From: Calditrichia bacterium
GTDB lineage: Bacteria; Calditrichota; Calditrichia; RBG-13-44-9; J075
Assembly (NCBI GenBank): GCA_020635015.1
Contig: JACKAP010000002.1
Span: 62,001-126,000 of the forward strand
Reading direction: 5' to 3'
DNA: 64,000 bases
A model generated the notes under the pieces. The model made no database searches. It saw only the letters and a program-made list of their open reading frames with translations, and was not told the origin of the DNA. Made by a program: the position numbers and the translations under genes. Positions within the stretch are counted from its first letter, which is position 1; the number at the start of each line of letters is the position of its first letter. This document shows, in pieces, positions 18,062 through 27,291 of this stretch.

Positions 18062-18457
18062 ATGCCCATCGCCGAAGGCCAGACATTTGAATTCTTAGAC
18101 GAATCCCATATCAACAGCGGCTTTCTGGAGCCGTTCGATTTTAACAGTCCCGAGCAGTTGATCATCACCGAGACGGACGAATTCAGCGCCGTATGCCCCT
18201 TCAGCGGCCTGCCGGATTATGCCCGGCTGAAGATCGAGTATTATCCCGAGGGCGGCAAATGCGTGGAGCTTAAGTCGCTGAAATACTACATCATCAGCTT
18301 CCGCAATGTCGGCATCTATCAAGAGGCCGCGACCAAGCGGATCTATGACGACCTGAAACAGTTGCTGCAAACCAACCGCCTCCGCGTCACCACCATCTAC
18401 AAGACCCGCGGGGGGTTTGATACGACTTGTATTGAGGGGAGGCTGGAGGAGAAATGA
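18062..18457 (+). CDS. queF: NADPH-dependent preQ0 reductase (short type)
   Basis: QueF reduces the nitrile of preQ0 to the aminomethyl group of preQ1. The 131-aa protein is the single-domain type, with the nucleophilic Cys 45 in AVCPFSGLPD and the QueF signature ELKSLKYY. It closes the operon: FolE2, QueD, QueE, QueC and QueF together make preQ1 from GTP. tgt, queA and queG/queH are not in this window. Confidence 0.96.
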   Translation: MPIAEGQTFEFLDESHINSGFLEPFDFNSPEQLIITETDEFSAVCPFSGLPDYARLKIEYYPEGGKCVELKSLKYYIISFRNVGIYQEAATKRIYDDLKQLLQTNRLRVTTIYKTRGGFDTTCIEGRLEEK

Positions 18458-18530
18458 AGGATAAAGGGGGAAGGATAAAGGTTGAAGGATAAAGGATAAA
18501 GGATGAAGGATAAAGGGGGAAGGATAAAGG
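18455..18530. repeat. GGATAAA/GGATGAA heptamers at queF stop
   Basis: Degenerate GGATAAA, GGATGAA and GGGGGAA words start at the stop codon and run about 75 bp with the purine-rich strand in sense. Between about 18531 and 18739 nothing else was recognised. Confidence 0.9.
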
Positions 18531-18739
18531 AATATAAGGGGGGTAGATGTTGGATATGGGATATTGCATGTTTTAGGGGAATAAACGGATTTTTCATTGA
18601 AAATACTTGAATAAGACATACGGGGTGATTACTTTCACCTATTCTTTACTATAATCACAGGTTGCTAATTTGCCAGCAATTCTCTCTCCGCCTTACCTCT
18701 CGTTTCATATATCGCTGTATATTGAATATGGAGGCACTT

Positions 18740-21148
18740 GTGAAAAAATATATCTTGCACGTCATGATCTCCCTGGCGCTGCTGTTCGCATATCCTGCCG
18801 GCGCGCAGAATAATCGGGCGCTGCCAGTCACCCGGATTGGGGTGATTGTCGATGGAAACTGGTATCTGAATCAGGCGATCCGCACCATGGTGCAGAACGA
18901 AGTTTCGGAGTTGACTTCCGGGGAATTTGAGGTTGAATTCCCGGCTGACAAGTATATCGAAGGCGCCTGGTCCCAGGAGAGTGTCCACGCCGGGATGAAC
19001 CGGCTGCTGGCCGATCCGGAAGTGGACGTGATCTTTGCCATGGGGGTGATCGCCTCCCAGGATATCGCCCTGCGCGGTCCCCTGCCCAAACCGGTGATCG
19101 CGCCGTTTGTGATCGATGTCGACCTGCAGGACCTGCCCGCCGTAAAAGGCAGCAGCGGAGTGCAAAATCTCAACTATATTGCCATACCTTCCACCACCCG
19201 GCGCGATGTGCAGACCTTCCTCAGCATCGTTCCCTTTCAAAAATTGCTGATGTTGGTCAACGGCGAGGTGTTTGACGCCATCCCACAGTTGAACGAACGC
19301 TTCCGGCAGGCGCTGGATGGATTGCAGGTAGACCCCAGCATCGTGCCGGTATATACCCTGCAGGATGCCCTGAACGCCATCAACGCAAATGTCGAGGCGG
19401 TTTACATAGCCCCCCTGCTGCAACTTCCCCGTGACGAATTCCGCACGCTGATCGCCCGGATCAATGAACTCAAAATTCCCAGTTTTTCACTCCTGGGGCG
19501 GATTGAGGTAGAAGAAGGGATCCTGGCCGGGATCAAGCCGGACATGTTCCCGAAGATCGCCCGTCGGGTGGCGCTGAATCTGCAGCGTATTCTCCTGGGC
19601 GAAGCGCCCGGCGATATTCCCTACGCCTTTTCCGCCGGCGAGGAGCTGTGCTTCAACATGGCCACTGCCCGGCAGATCGGGGTCTATCCCGACTGGGCGC
19701 TGATCACCGAAGCCGTGCTGCTCAACGATCAACGCACCGAGGTGGCGCAGCACTGGGCCCTGCAGTCGGCCGTGCTGGAAGGGATGCGCGTCAATCAGGA
19801 TCTCCTGGCCAAATCCCGCGAAGTTGCTGCCGGACAGCAAAACATCGGCACGGCCCGGGCAAACCTGCTGCCGCAAATCGACCTTTCCGCTACCGCGGTG
19901 CAGATCGATGCTGACCGGGCCGGAACGTTTCAGGCGGAGCAGACCGTCAGCGGCAGCGCGACCCTCACCCAGGTATTGTTCTCCGACGATGCCTGGGCCA
20001 ATCTCAGCGTGCAACAATCGCTGCAGCGCTCACTGGAGCAGGAATACGGCGCCGAGCGGTTGAACATCGCCCAGCATATAGCCACCGCCTACCTGCAAGT
20101 GCTCAACGCCAAAACCCTGGAGCGGGTGCAGAAGGAGAACCTCAAGCTCTCCCGCTCCAACCTGGAACTGGCCCGGGTGCGGGAATCGGTGGGTTTCTCC
20201 GGGCGCTCCGAGGTCTACCGCTGGGAGAGCCAGATTGCCAGCAACCGCCAGGCGGTGATCAATGCCAACTCCCTGCGTAACATCGCCGAGATCCAGTTCA
20301 ACCGGGTGCTTAACCGTCCCCTGGAAGAGAAATTCTCTACCCGGGAAACCGGTATGGAGGACGAAGGGCTGCTTTCCGAGCAGGGCCGCCTGTTTCGCTA
20401 CATGGCCAATCCGGTATCATTTAAGATCCTGCGCACCTTTTTCGTCAGCGAGGGCCTGGCCAACTCGCCGGAGCTCCAGCAGCTCGGCGCGGCGATCGCC
20501 GCCCAGGAGCGCATTCTCAAAAACGCCAACCGCTCCCTGGTGCTGCCCACTCTGGCTGCACAGGCGCAGCTCTCGCGAATTTTTCTAAAAGAAGGCGAAG
20601 GATCGGAACCCACCGCACTTCCTCCCGGCGACCCCCTGGCCCCGCTGCTGGAAAGCTTTTCCACCGGCAACAATACCAACTGGAGCGTGGCCCTGAACAT
20701 GTCCTTCCCGCTCTACAACGGGGGCGCCAAATACGCCGCACGCAAAAAAGCTCTGGAAATCCTCAACCAACTGCGTTACGAGCAAGCCTCACTGCGGGAG
20801 AAGATCGAGCAGCGTATCCGTTCCGCCGGCCATACGGTTGGGGCCTCCTTTGCCGGCATCCGCCAGTCGCGCGATGCCGCCGATGCGGCCGGCAAAAACC
20901 TCGACCTGGTGATCGACGCCTATTCTCAGGGGGTACTCTCGGTGACCGACCTCCTCGAGGCACAGAACGCCTCGCTGGTAGCCGACCAGGCCGCCGCCCG
21001 GTCGGTGTTCGATTTTCTGATTGACCTGATGGAACTGGAGCGTTCCACCGGCCAACTGCACGTACTGCGCACCCCGGAGGAAAAAGCAGCCTATTTTGAG
21101 CGGGTGGAGCGGTATTTTGAGGAGGCCGGTTTCTCGCTGCGGCGATAG
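18740..21148 (+). CDS. Fusion: ABC-type substrate-binding domain plus TolC-like outer-membrane channel
   Basis: The protein would be the outer-membrane exit duct of the RND pump encoded next. GTG 18740 is preceded by GGAGG at ideal spacing and gives the signal peptide VKKYILHVMISLALLFAYPA; an in-frame ATG at 18728 is possible. Residues about 25-335 resemble ABC_sub_bind periplasmic proteins (TRIGVIVDGNWYLNQA, DVIFAMGVIASQDIA). Residues about 345-780 are a TolC/OEP domain with its two repeats (ATAYLQVLNAKTLERVQKEN; YSQGVLSVTDLLEAQNASL). The total of 802 aa compares with 420-500 for TolC alone. The frame is continuous, so the fusion is not an obvious assembly artefact. Confidence 0.87.
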   Translation: MKKYILHVMISLALLFAYPAGAQNNRALPVTRIGVIVDGNWYLNQAIRTMVQNEVSELTSGEFEVEFPADKYIEGAWSQESVHAGMNRLLADPEVDVIFAMGVIASQDIALRGPLPKPVIAPFVIDVDLQDLPAVKGSSGVQNLNYIAIPSTTRRDVQTFLSIVPFQKLLMLVNGEVFDAIPQLNERFRQALDGLQVDPSIVPVYTLQDALNAINANVEAVYIAPLLQLPRDEFRTLIARINELKIPSFSLLGRIEVEEGILAGIKPDMFPKIARRVALNLQRILLGEAPGDIPYAFSAGEELCFNMATARQIGVYPDWALITEAVLLNDQRTEVAQHWALQSAVLEGMRVNQDLLAKSREVAAGQQNIGTARANLLPQIDLSATAVQIDADRAGTFQAEQTVSGSATLTQVLFSDDAWANLSVQQSLQRSLEQEYGAERLNIAQHIATAYLQVLNAKTLERVQKENLKLSRSNLELARVRESVGFSGRSEVYRWESQIASNRQAVINANSLRNIAEIQFNRVLNRPLEEKFSTRETGMEDEGLLSEQGRLFRYMANPVSFKILRTFFVSEGLANSPELQQLGAAIAAQERILKNANRSLVLPTLAAQAQLSRIFLKEGEGSEPTALPPGDPLAPLLESFSTGNNTNWSVALNMSFPLYNGGAKYAARKKALEILNQLRYEQASLREKIEQRIRSAGHTVGASFAGIRQSRDAADAAGKNLDLVIDAYSQGVLSVTDLLEAQNASLVADQAAARSVFDFLIDLMELERSTGQLHVLRTPEEKAAYFERVERYFEEAGFSLRR

Positions 21149-21160
21149 TAATGCGTTTGC

Positions 21161-21212
21161 CACAGAGACGCAGAGGACACAGAGGTTTATCAGTTGTCAG
21201 TTGTCAGCAGTA
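21161..21212. repeat. Half copy of CCACAGAG/TTGTCAG hairpin element
   Basis: The left arm GCCACAGAGACGCAGAGG and the TTGTCAG units are present; the right arm is absent. Confidence 0.75.
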
Positions 21213-21370
21213 TAGTTGTTTAAATTTCGTTTTTTTACAAAATATCACAACGCAAAATTATTCCCCACCTTGGTAAGGAGGGGACAGATTGGCGCAGCGT
21301 CCAGCAAGCCAATCAGGGGCGGTTGCACGCCCCAACCGTTATCCGAACCCATTTCCCGGAGGGCATCATT

Positions 21371-22480
21371 ATGCGATTTACGTCACACTTCAAATACATC
21401 ATCTGGTCCATCCTGGGCGCACTGCTGCTGCCAGCCTGCCAGGAAAAGTCTCCAGTGCCGGAGGTGCTCCGCCCGGTGCGCTACCAGACCATCTACGCCA
21501 CCGGAGGCGACCGCATGCGCACCTTCTCCGGCGTCGCTCAGGCCGCCATCGAATCCCGCCTCAGCTTTAAGGTCGGCGGCACGATCCGAAGCATCAATGT
21601 CAAGGTCGGCGATGAGGTGGCGCCCGGGCAAGTTATCGCGTCCCTGGACGACAGCGACTTCCGGCTGCAGGTACAGCAGGCCCAGGCCTCCCTGGAAAGC
21701 GCCCGGGCCCAGGCACGCAATGCCAGCGCCAGCTACGACCGGGTGCGCCAGCTTTATGAGAACAACAACGCCTCGCGCAATGACCTCGATGCCGCCCGCG
21801 CTGCCCAGGAATCGGCCGAAGCCCAGGTGCGCGCCCTGGAGAAGCAACTGGAACTGGCGAATTCGCAGTTAAGCTACACCCGCATCACCGCCCCGGTCAA
21901 AGGTGATATTGCGGCAGTGGACCGGGAGGTCAACGAGAACGTACAGGCCGGCCAGTCGATTGTGCAGTTGAGTTCCGATGCCCAGATGGAAGTAGAGGTG
22001 GCGATTCCGGAGATCCTCATCGCCCGCCTGCGCGAAGGCCAAAAGGCACAGGTGCAGTTCGATGCCCTGCCCGGCAAGGAATTCGCCGCCACCATCACCG
22101 AGGTCGGCGTTTCCTCTACCGGCTTTGCCACGACTTTTCCGGTGACGGTGCGCCTGGACCGCAACGACCCGGACATCCGCCCGGGCATGGCCGCCGAGGT
22201 CGGCTTTAACTTCAGCCTGAGCGATCAAAAAGAACGGTTCCTGGTGCCGCTGGTGGCGCTGGGAGAAGACCGTCAGGGCCGCTTTGTCTATGTGGTCGAG
22301 CCCGCCGAACAACCCGGCGAGGGCATTGTGCACCGCACTGCCGTGATGGTGGGCGACCTGGAAAATGAGAACGTGGAGATCCTGGAAGGCCTGATCGATG
22401 GCAGCCGGGTGGTGACCGCCGGCGTCAGCCAACTCGCCGACAGCCAGCGGGTTAAGTTCCTGGAGAGCCCGGCTTATTGA
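21371..22480 (+). CDS. RND efflux periplasmic adaptor (membrane fusion lipoprotein)
   Basis: It links the inner-membrane RND pump to the outer-membrane channel. The 369-aa protein has a signal peptide ending LLLPAC (lipobox), the lipoyl half FKVGGTIRSINVKVGDEVAP, a coiled-coil hairpin (QQAQASLESARAQARNASAS), the second lipoyl half ITAPVKGDIAAVDREVNENV and a beta-barrel domain. ATG 21371 with GGAGGG upstream was chosen; a longer frame from 21323 has no ribosome binding site. Confidence 0.93.
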   Translation: MRFTSHFKYIIWSILGALLLPACQEKSPVPEVLRPVRYQTIYATGGDRMRTFSGVAQAAIESRLSFKVGGTIRSINVKVGDEVAPGQVIASLDDSDFRLQVQQAQASLESARAQARNASASYDRVRQLYENNNASRNDLDAARAAQESAEAQVRALEKQLELANSQLSYTRITAPVKGDIAAVDREVNENVQAGQSIVQLSSDAQMEVEVAIPEILIARLREGQKAQVQFDALPGKEFAATITEVGVSSTGFATTFPVTVRLDRNDPDIRPGMAAEVGFNFSLSDQKERFLVPLVALGEDRQGRFVYVVEPAEQPGEGIVHRTAVMVGDLENENVEILEGLIDGSRVVTAGVSQLADSQRVKFLESPAY

Positions 22481-22520
22481 GACTATCATCGCAAAACAAT
22501 TTGCAAAGATCAAGAACTGA

Positions 22521-22600
22521 TTGCCACAGAGCCACAGAGGTCACAGAGAACTGATAACTGACAACTAATTAACCTCTGTGTTCTCTGTGCCTCTGTGGCT
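22521..22600. repeat. Nested hairpin: CCACAGAG-type arms around ACTGATA/ACTGACA heptamers
   Basis: Arms (left from 22521, right to 22600) are inverted GCCACAGAG-type units; the core is ACTGATAACTGACAACT. It lies between adaptor and pump genes of one operon. Confidence 0.88.
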
Positions 22601-22623
22601 GTCGTAAAAGGAGCATTCAATCC

Positions 22624-25600
22624 ATGAACATCACCCAATTTGCCATAGAGAAAAAGCGCATCACCTCCGTTGCCCTGGTGCTGATCTTCTTCAGTGGGAT
22701 CAGCACCTACCTCGGCATGCCCCGGGCGGAAGATCCCGGATTTATCATCCGTACGGCAGTGGTGACCACAATTTTCCCCGGCGCCAGCCCGGAACGGGTG
22801 GAGCTGCTGGTGACCGACAAGTTGGAGAAGGTGATCCAGGAGATGCCCGAGATCGACAACCTGGTCAGCCAGTCGAAGCCGGGCGTGTCGGTCATCTTTG
22901 TCAACATCAAGGAAAGCCTTACCAACATGCGCCCGATCTGGGATAATCTACGCCGGAAGGTCGACGGCGCCGCCGGGCAGTTGCCTTCGGGGGTACGCGG
23001 GCCCTTTGTCGATGATGAGTTCGGAGATGTCTTCGGCACCCTCATCACCATTACCGGCGAGGGATACAGCTACGCCGACCTGAAAGAGGTGGCCGACGAC
23101 TGCCGCAACGAATTGCTGCTGATCGAGGAAGCGGCCAAGGTGGAGATCTACGGCGCCCAGGAGGAACGGGTCTTCGTGGAATTCAACAATGCCCGCCTGG
23201 CGGAGCTGGGCATCTCCCCGGGACAATTGAAAGCCATCCTCGATGCCCGCAATATCATCTTTCCCGGAGGGGAGATCTTCACCCGCGACGAACAAATCGT
23301 GCTGGAACCGACCGGCAATTTCGAATCGATCGAGGAACTGCGCAACACGATCGTAAAGCTGCCCGGGCGCAGCGACCTGCTCAAGCTGGGCGATCTGGTG
23401 CGGATCGAACGCGATTATATCGATCCCCCGCGCATGAAGGTGCACTATCAGGGCACGCCCGCCCTGGTGCTGGCGGTCAGCCTGCGCGAAGGCGGGAACA
23501 TCATCACCCTCGGTGAAGCGGTGCAGGAAAAATTAGCCCGTTTCAGGGGCGTGTATCCGATCGGAGTCGATTTTAAGATCGTTTATTTTCAGCCGCGTTT
23601 CGTCGATCAAAAGGTAGACGATTTCGTCAACAGTCTGCTCCAGGCGGTGGCCATCGTAATGGCGGTGATGCTGGTCTTTCTGGGACTGCGCACCGGGCTG
23701 GTCATCGCCAGCCTGATTCCGATGGCGATGGTGATGTCGCTGATGGTGATGGGATTTTTCGACATCGGGCTCGACCAGATGTCGCTGGCCGCCCTGATCA
23801 TCGCTCTGGGGATGCTGGTGGACAATGCGATCGTGATGTCAGAATCGATCATGGTGCAGATGGAAGAAGGCAAGGCCGCGGTGCAGGCGGCGATCGACTC
23901 CGCCAAAGAACTGCGCATCCCCTTGCTCACCTCCTCCCTGACCACCGCCGCAGCCTTTCTGCCGATCTACCTGGCGGAATCCGCCACCGGCGAATACACC
24001 GCGCCGATCTTCGAGGTGGTCACTATCACCCTGCTCTGCTCCTGGCTGCTGGCCCTGACCATGACCCCGCTGTTCTGCGTGCTGTTCATCAAGATTAAAA
24101 AGCATCAGCAGGGCGAAGGTTTCGACAGCAAATTCTATCGCCGCTACCGCGGGATGCTGATCGTTCTGCTGAAGCATCCCCTGCTGTCGATCGCCGGGGT
24201 TCTGGTGATCTTCTTCGCTGCGATGCAGTTGCTGCCGCTGATCCCCAACATCTTCTTCCCTCCCAACGACAAGCCGGTGATGTACGCCGAGCTGCGCCTG
24301 CCGGTGGGCACCCCGATCAGCAAAACCGAGGCAATGATCGCCCAAACCGAAGCGTTTATCCGCGACAGCATGATGGCGGCTTATGATGACGCCGGTGAGG
24401 TAAACCGGGACGGGATCATCGATTTCACCACCTTCATCGGCGCCGGGGCGCCGCGATTTTATCTCTCCCTGAATGTGGAGCCGCAGAGCCCGGAATATGT
24501 CTACCTGCTGCTCAATGTCACCGACCGCTGGAAGATGGACAGCGAGTTTATTCCCACTCTCAACCGCTTCGTTAACAACAATTTCCCCGACGTCACCGCT
24601 CAGGTTGCGCCGCTGCTGCTGGGACCGCCGGTGACCGCGCCGGTGCAGGTGCGCATCTCCGGCAAATCCGCCGACGATGTCTTTGCCCTGGCCGACAAGG
24701 TAAAGGCGCAGATGGCGGGCATCTCCGGGATCATCAACATCCGTGACGACTGGGGTCCGCGCACCAAAAAGCTGATCGTGCGCATCAACCAGCCGCGGGC
24801 GCAGCGGGCAGGGCTTTCCAGCGAGGATATCGCCATCTCCCTGCAAAGCATCCTCAGCGGCATCACCACCACCGATTACCGCGAGGGCGACGAGGTGATC
24901 CCGGTGGTGCTGCGTTCGGTGGCAGCAGATCGCAAGGACATCAGCAAATTAGAGAGCCATAACATCTATGTACAACAAACCGGGCGGGCGGTGCCCCTGA
25001 AGCAGGTGGCCGATGTGGAAGTGGCCTTCCAGCCCTCGAAGATCCACCGCCGCGACCGCCTGACCACCGTCACGGTAGAATCCTATCTGCTGCCGGGCTA
25101 TAACGCCATCGCCGTCGCCCAGGAGCTGGAACAGTGGCTTAAGCCGGAAAGCAAGGCCTGGCCGATCGGCTACAAATACGAGCTGGGCGGCGAGATCGAA
25201 TCTTCCGGAGAGGCCAACGAATCGATTGCCGCCAAGCTACCGATTGCTTTGCTGTTGATCATCCTGCTGATGGTGGCCCAGTTCGATTCCATCCGCCGCC
25301 CGCTGATCATTCTGCTGACCATCCCGCTGGGCCTGATCGGCGTGTTCGTCGGTCTGGCGATCACCCAGGAACCGCTCGGCTTTATGGCGCTGCTGGGTGT
25401 CATCTCGCTGGCCGGGATCGTGATCAACAACGCCATCGTGCTGCTCGACCGCATCAAGATCGAGATCGAAGACAATGGGTTGCCCCCGCAGCGGGCGGTG
25501 GTGGAGGCCTGCCAGCGGCGCCTGCGCCCAATTTTGCTGACCACCCTGACGACCATCGGAGGCCTGATACCGCTCTGGCTGGGCGGCGGGGCGATGTTCC

Positions 25601-25725
25601 GCTCCATGGCGGTGGCGATCATTTTCGGATTGCTCTTCGCAACCTTGCTGACCCTGGGATTTGTGCCGGTGATGTATGCGCTGCTGTTCCGGGTGCGGTA
25701 TAAAGATTTTGAGTGGGGGAAATAG
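22624..25725 (+). CDS. RND family efflux transporter permease (AcrB-like)
   Basis: It is the proton-driven inner-membrane pump of the tripartite system, 1033 aa, the usual length. There are twelve hydrophobic segments in the 1+5+1+5 pattern with two large periplasmic loops. GMLVDNAIVMSESI in the first membrane block and GVISLAGIVINNAIVLLDRI in the second are characteristic. Residue details place it near the multidrug/organic-solute (HAE) branch, not the heavy-metal branch. Cargo is unknown. Confidence 0.95.
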   Translation: MNITQFAIEKKRITSVALVLIFFSGISTYLGMPRAEDPGFIIRTAVVTTIFPGASPERVELLVTDKLEKVIQEMPEIDNLVSQSKPGVSVIFVNIKESLTNMRPIWDNLRRKVDGAAGQLPSGVRGPFVDDEFGDVFGTLITITGEGYSYADLKEVADDCRNELLLIEEAAKVEIYGAQEERVFVEFNNARLAELGISPGQLKAILDARNIIFPGGEIFTRDEQIVLEPTGNFESIEELRNTIVKLPGRSDLLKLGDLVRIERDYIDPPRMKVHYQGTPALVLAVSLREGGNIITLGEAVQEKLARFRGVYPIGVDFKIVYFQPRFVDQKVDDFVNSLLQAVAIVMAVMLVFLGLRTGLVIASLIPMAMVMSLMVMGFFDIGLDQMSLAALIIALGMLVDNAIVMSESIMVQMEEGKAAVQAAIDSAKELRIPLLTSSLTTAAAFLPIYLAESATGEYTAPIFEVVTITLLCSWLLALTMTPLFCVLFIKIKKHQQGEGFDSKFYRRYRGMLIVLLKHPLLSIAGVLVIFFAAMQLLPLIPNIFFPPNDKPVMYAELRLPVGTPISKTEAMIAQTEAFIRDSMMAAYDDAGEVNRDGIIDFTTFIGAGAPRFYLSLNVEPQSPEYVYLLLNVTDRWKMDSEFIPTLNRFVNNNFPDVTAQVAPLLLGPPVTAPVQVRISGKSADDVFALADKVKAQMAGISGIINIRDDWGPRTKKLIVRINQPRAQRAGLSSEDIAISLQSILSGITTTDYREGDEVIPVVLRSVAADRKDISKLESHNIYVQQTGRAVPLKQVADVEVAFQPSKIHRRDRLTTVTVESYLLPGYNAIAVAQELEQWLKPESKAWPIGYKYELGGEIESSGEANESIAAKLPIALLLIILLMVAQFDSIRRPLIILLTIPLGLIGVFVGLAITQEPLGFMALLGVISLAGIVINNAIVLLDRIKIEIEDNGLPPQRAVVEACQRRLRPILLTTLTTIGGLIPLWLGGGAMFRSMAVAIIFGLLFATLLTLGFVPVMYALLFRVRYKDFEWGK

Positions 25726-25737
25726 CAGGCAGACTTT

Positions 25738-25931
25738 AATAGAACGCGGATGACACGGATGATGCGGATTCTCGCGGATTTCCTTTAAGATGCTTCGCGT
25801 AGTGTTATCAAAGATTTCCGCGAAGATCGCAAAACGAATGCAAAGGTAATGAGAGTATTATTAAGTCGTTATCTTTTAACTTAATCAGTCATCCGCGGAA
25901 ATCCGCATCATCCGTGTCATCCGCGTTCCAT
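25738..25931. repeat. Long inverted repeat of GGATGACACGGATG units
   Basis: The left arm (from 25738, AATAGAACGCGGATGACACGG) and right arm (25889-25931) are near-perfect inverse copies around a 105-bp AT-rich core with a GCTTCGCGTAGTGTTATCAAA stretch. It fills the spacer between the RND gene and the TPR gene. Confidence 0.88.
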
Positions 25932-26026
25932 AAGCATGCCTGCTATTTTTTGCGAAGGTTGAAATGGCCTGGGAAGCGCATTACATTGTATCCTGTTGTC
26001 GCAAGGACTAAAATTCAGGATGTTTT

Positions 26027-27154
26027 ATGTCACAACTAGCTGATGTACCCGACCGGCGGTGCCGGTTAATTCCCCGTTTACTGTTTTCACTGCTGCTTCC
26101 CTTTTTCGCCTTATTCGCCAAAGAAGAGCTGCCGAAGGTGCCGCCCGGTGTGCTGGCGCCGGTGGACACCCTGTTTGACCTTCCCCTCACCCGGGGGCTG
26201 GGGCTGGTATACCAGGATCGCTACGAGGAGGCCGCCGCACTTTTTGACAGCCTGCAGCAGGTGTACCCGGATCACCCCGCGCCGTTTTTCTACAAGGCGG
26301 CGGTGTATCAGGCCTGGATGAGCAGTTACCGCTTCAGCGATTTCCAGGAAGCGCTGGAAGAAAATGTGCAACTGGCCATCGACAAAGGCAATGAACTGCT
26401 GAAAGTGCGGGAGGATGATCCCTGGGTAAACTTCTACCTCGGCGCCGCCTACGGCTACCGGGGACTGTTCCGCTTCCGCAGTTTCAACTGGATCGGCGCC
26501 TATATGGATGCCAAAAAAGGGGTAGGCAATTTTGATAAGGCGCTGGAAAAAGATTCTACCCTCTACGATGTCTATCTCGGATTCGGCACCTACCACTATT
26601 GGCGCACTGCCCGCTCTAAGTTCCTGCGGGTAATCGCCTTCTGGATGAAGGACAAGCGGGAGCTGGGGTTGGAACAGATGCGCTTTGCCATCGCCCACGG
26701 GCGCTATGCCGCGGATGAAGCCGCTTTCAGCCTGTTTTATTCCCTGTTTGATTACGGCCAGTATGCCGAAGCGGAACAGGTGCTCAACCGCTTCATGCGC
26801 AAATATCCCAGCGGTCAGCAGATCATCGGCACCCTCTATTTCCAGGGACGCCTGAAAGCGCAGATGGAGCAGTGGGATGAGGCCAAGACGATCTTTGCAG
26901 AGATCCTGCGGCGGCTGGAGGGATACCCATACCCCTCACCGGGTTACCAGGTAGAATGCAAATACTGGATCGCCTGCGCCCTGGCGGCGGAAGGCGATGC
27001 GCTGGCCGCCCAAAAGCTGGTTAGCGAAGCGCTGGCCCAGAGCGAGCTGCGCGACAAGGATAAGGAACTGGAGAGCCCGCTGAACGGATTTGACGAGATC
27101 GTCGACTGGCTGAAAGAGCTGGACAAGTCTCTGCAGAAAGCGCAATCCGGTTAG
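26027..27154 (+). CDS. Tetratricopeptide-repeat protein, exported or membrane-anchored
   Basis: The N-terminus has a positively charged stretch and a hydrophobic run (LLFSLLLPFFALFA), a likely signal or anchor. TPR-like helices follow: LGLVYQDRYEEAAALFDSLQ (about 58-77), DDPWVNFYLGAAYGYRGLF (about 128-146) and SLFDYGQYAEAEQVLNRFM. Known TPR proteins of this kind scaffold envelope complexes, but no specific role can be read. No strong ribosome binding site precedes ATG 26027, so the start is uncertain. It converges with the next gene. Confidence 0.75.
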   Translation: MSQLADVPDRRCRLIPRLLFSLLLPFFALFAKEELPKVPPGVLAPVDTLFDLPLTRGLGLVYQDRYEEAAALFDSLQQVYPDHPAPFFYKAAVYQAWMSSYRFSDFQEALEENVQLAIDKGNELLKVREDDPWVNFYLGAAYGYRGLFRFRSFNWIGAYMDAKKGVGNFDKALEKDSTLYDVYLGFGTYHYWRTARSKFLRVIAFWMKDKRELGLEQMRFAIAHGRYAADEAAFSLFYSLFDYGQYAEAEQVLNRFMRKYPSGQQIIGTLYFQGRLKAQMEQWDEAKTIFAEILRRLEGYPYPSPGYQVECKYWIACALAAEGDALAAQKLVSEALAQSELRDKDKELESPLNGFDEIVDWLKELDKSLQKAQSG

Positions 27155-27195
27155 CCTCGGATTGTCATGCGGTATGTGTGGAAGTTATTATGATA

Positions 27196-27252
27196 GTGGC
27201 AGTAGCAGTCGGCAGGAAAAACAACGACTGCTACTGCTACTGCTACTGCCGC
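27196..27252. repeat. Hairpin of CTACTG hexamers between convergent genes
   Basis: GGCAGTAGCAGTCG (27198-27211) pairs with CGACTGCTACTGC (from 27225), extended by more CTACTG units. It may terminate transcription from both sides. Confidence 0.8.
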
Positions 27253-27291
27253 TAATTGAATACGGCTCCTTTACTCATATTTAGGCACCCC

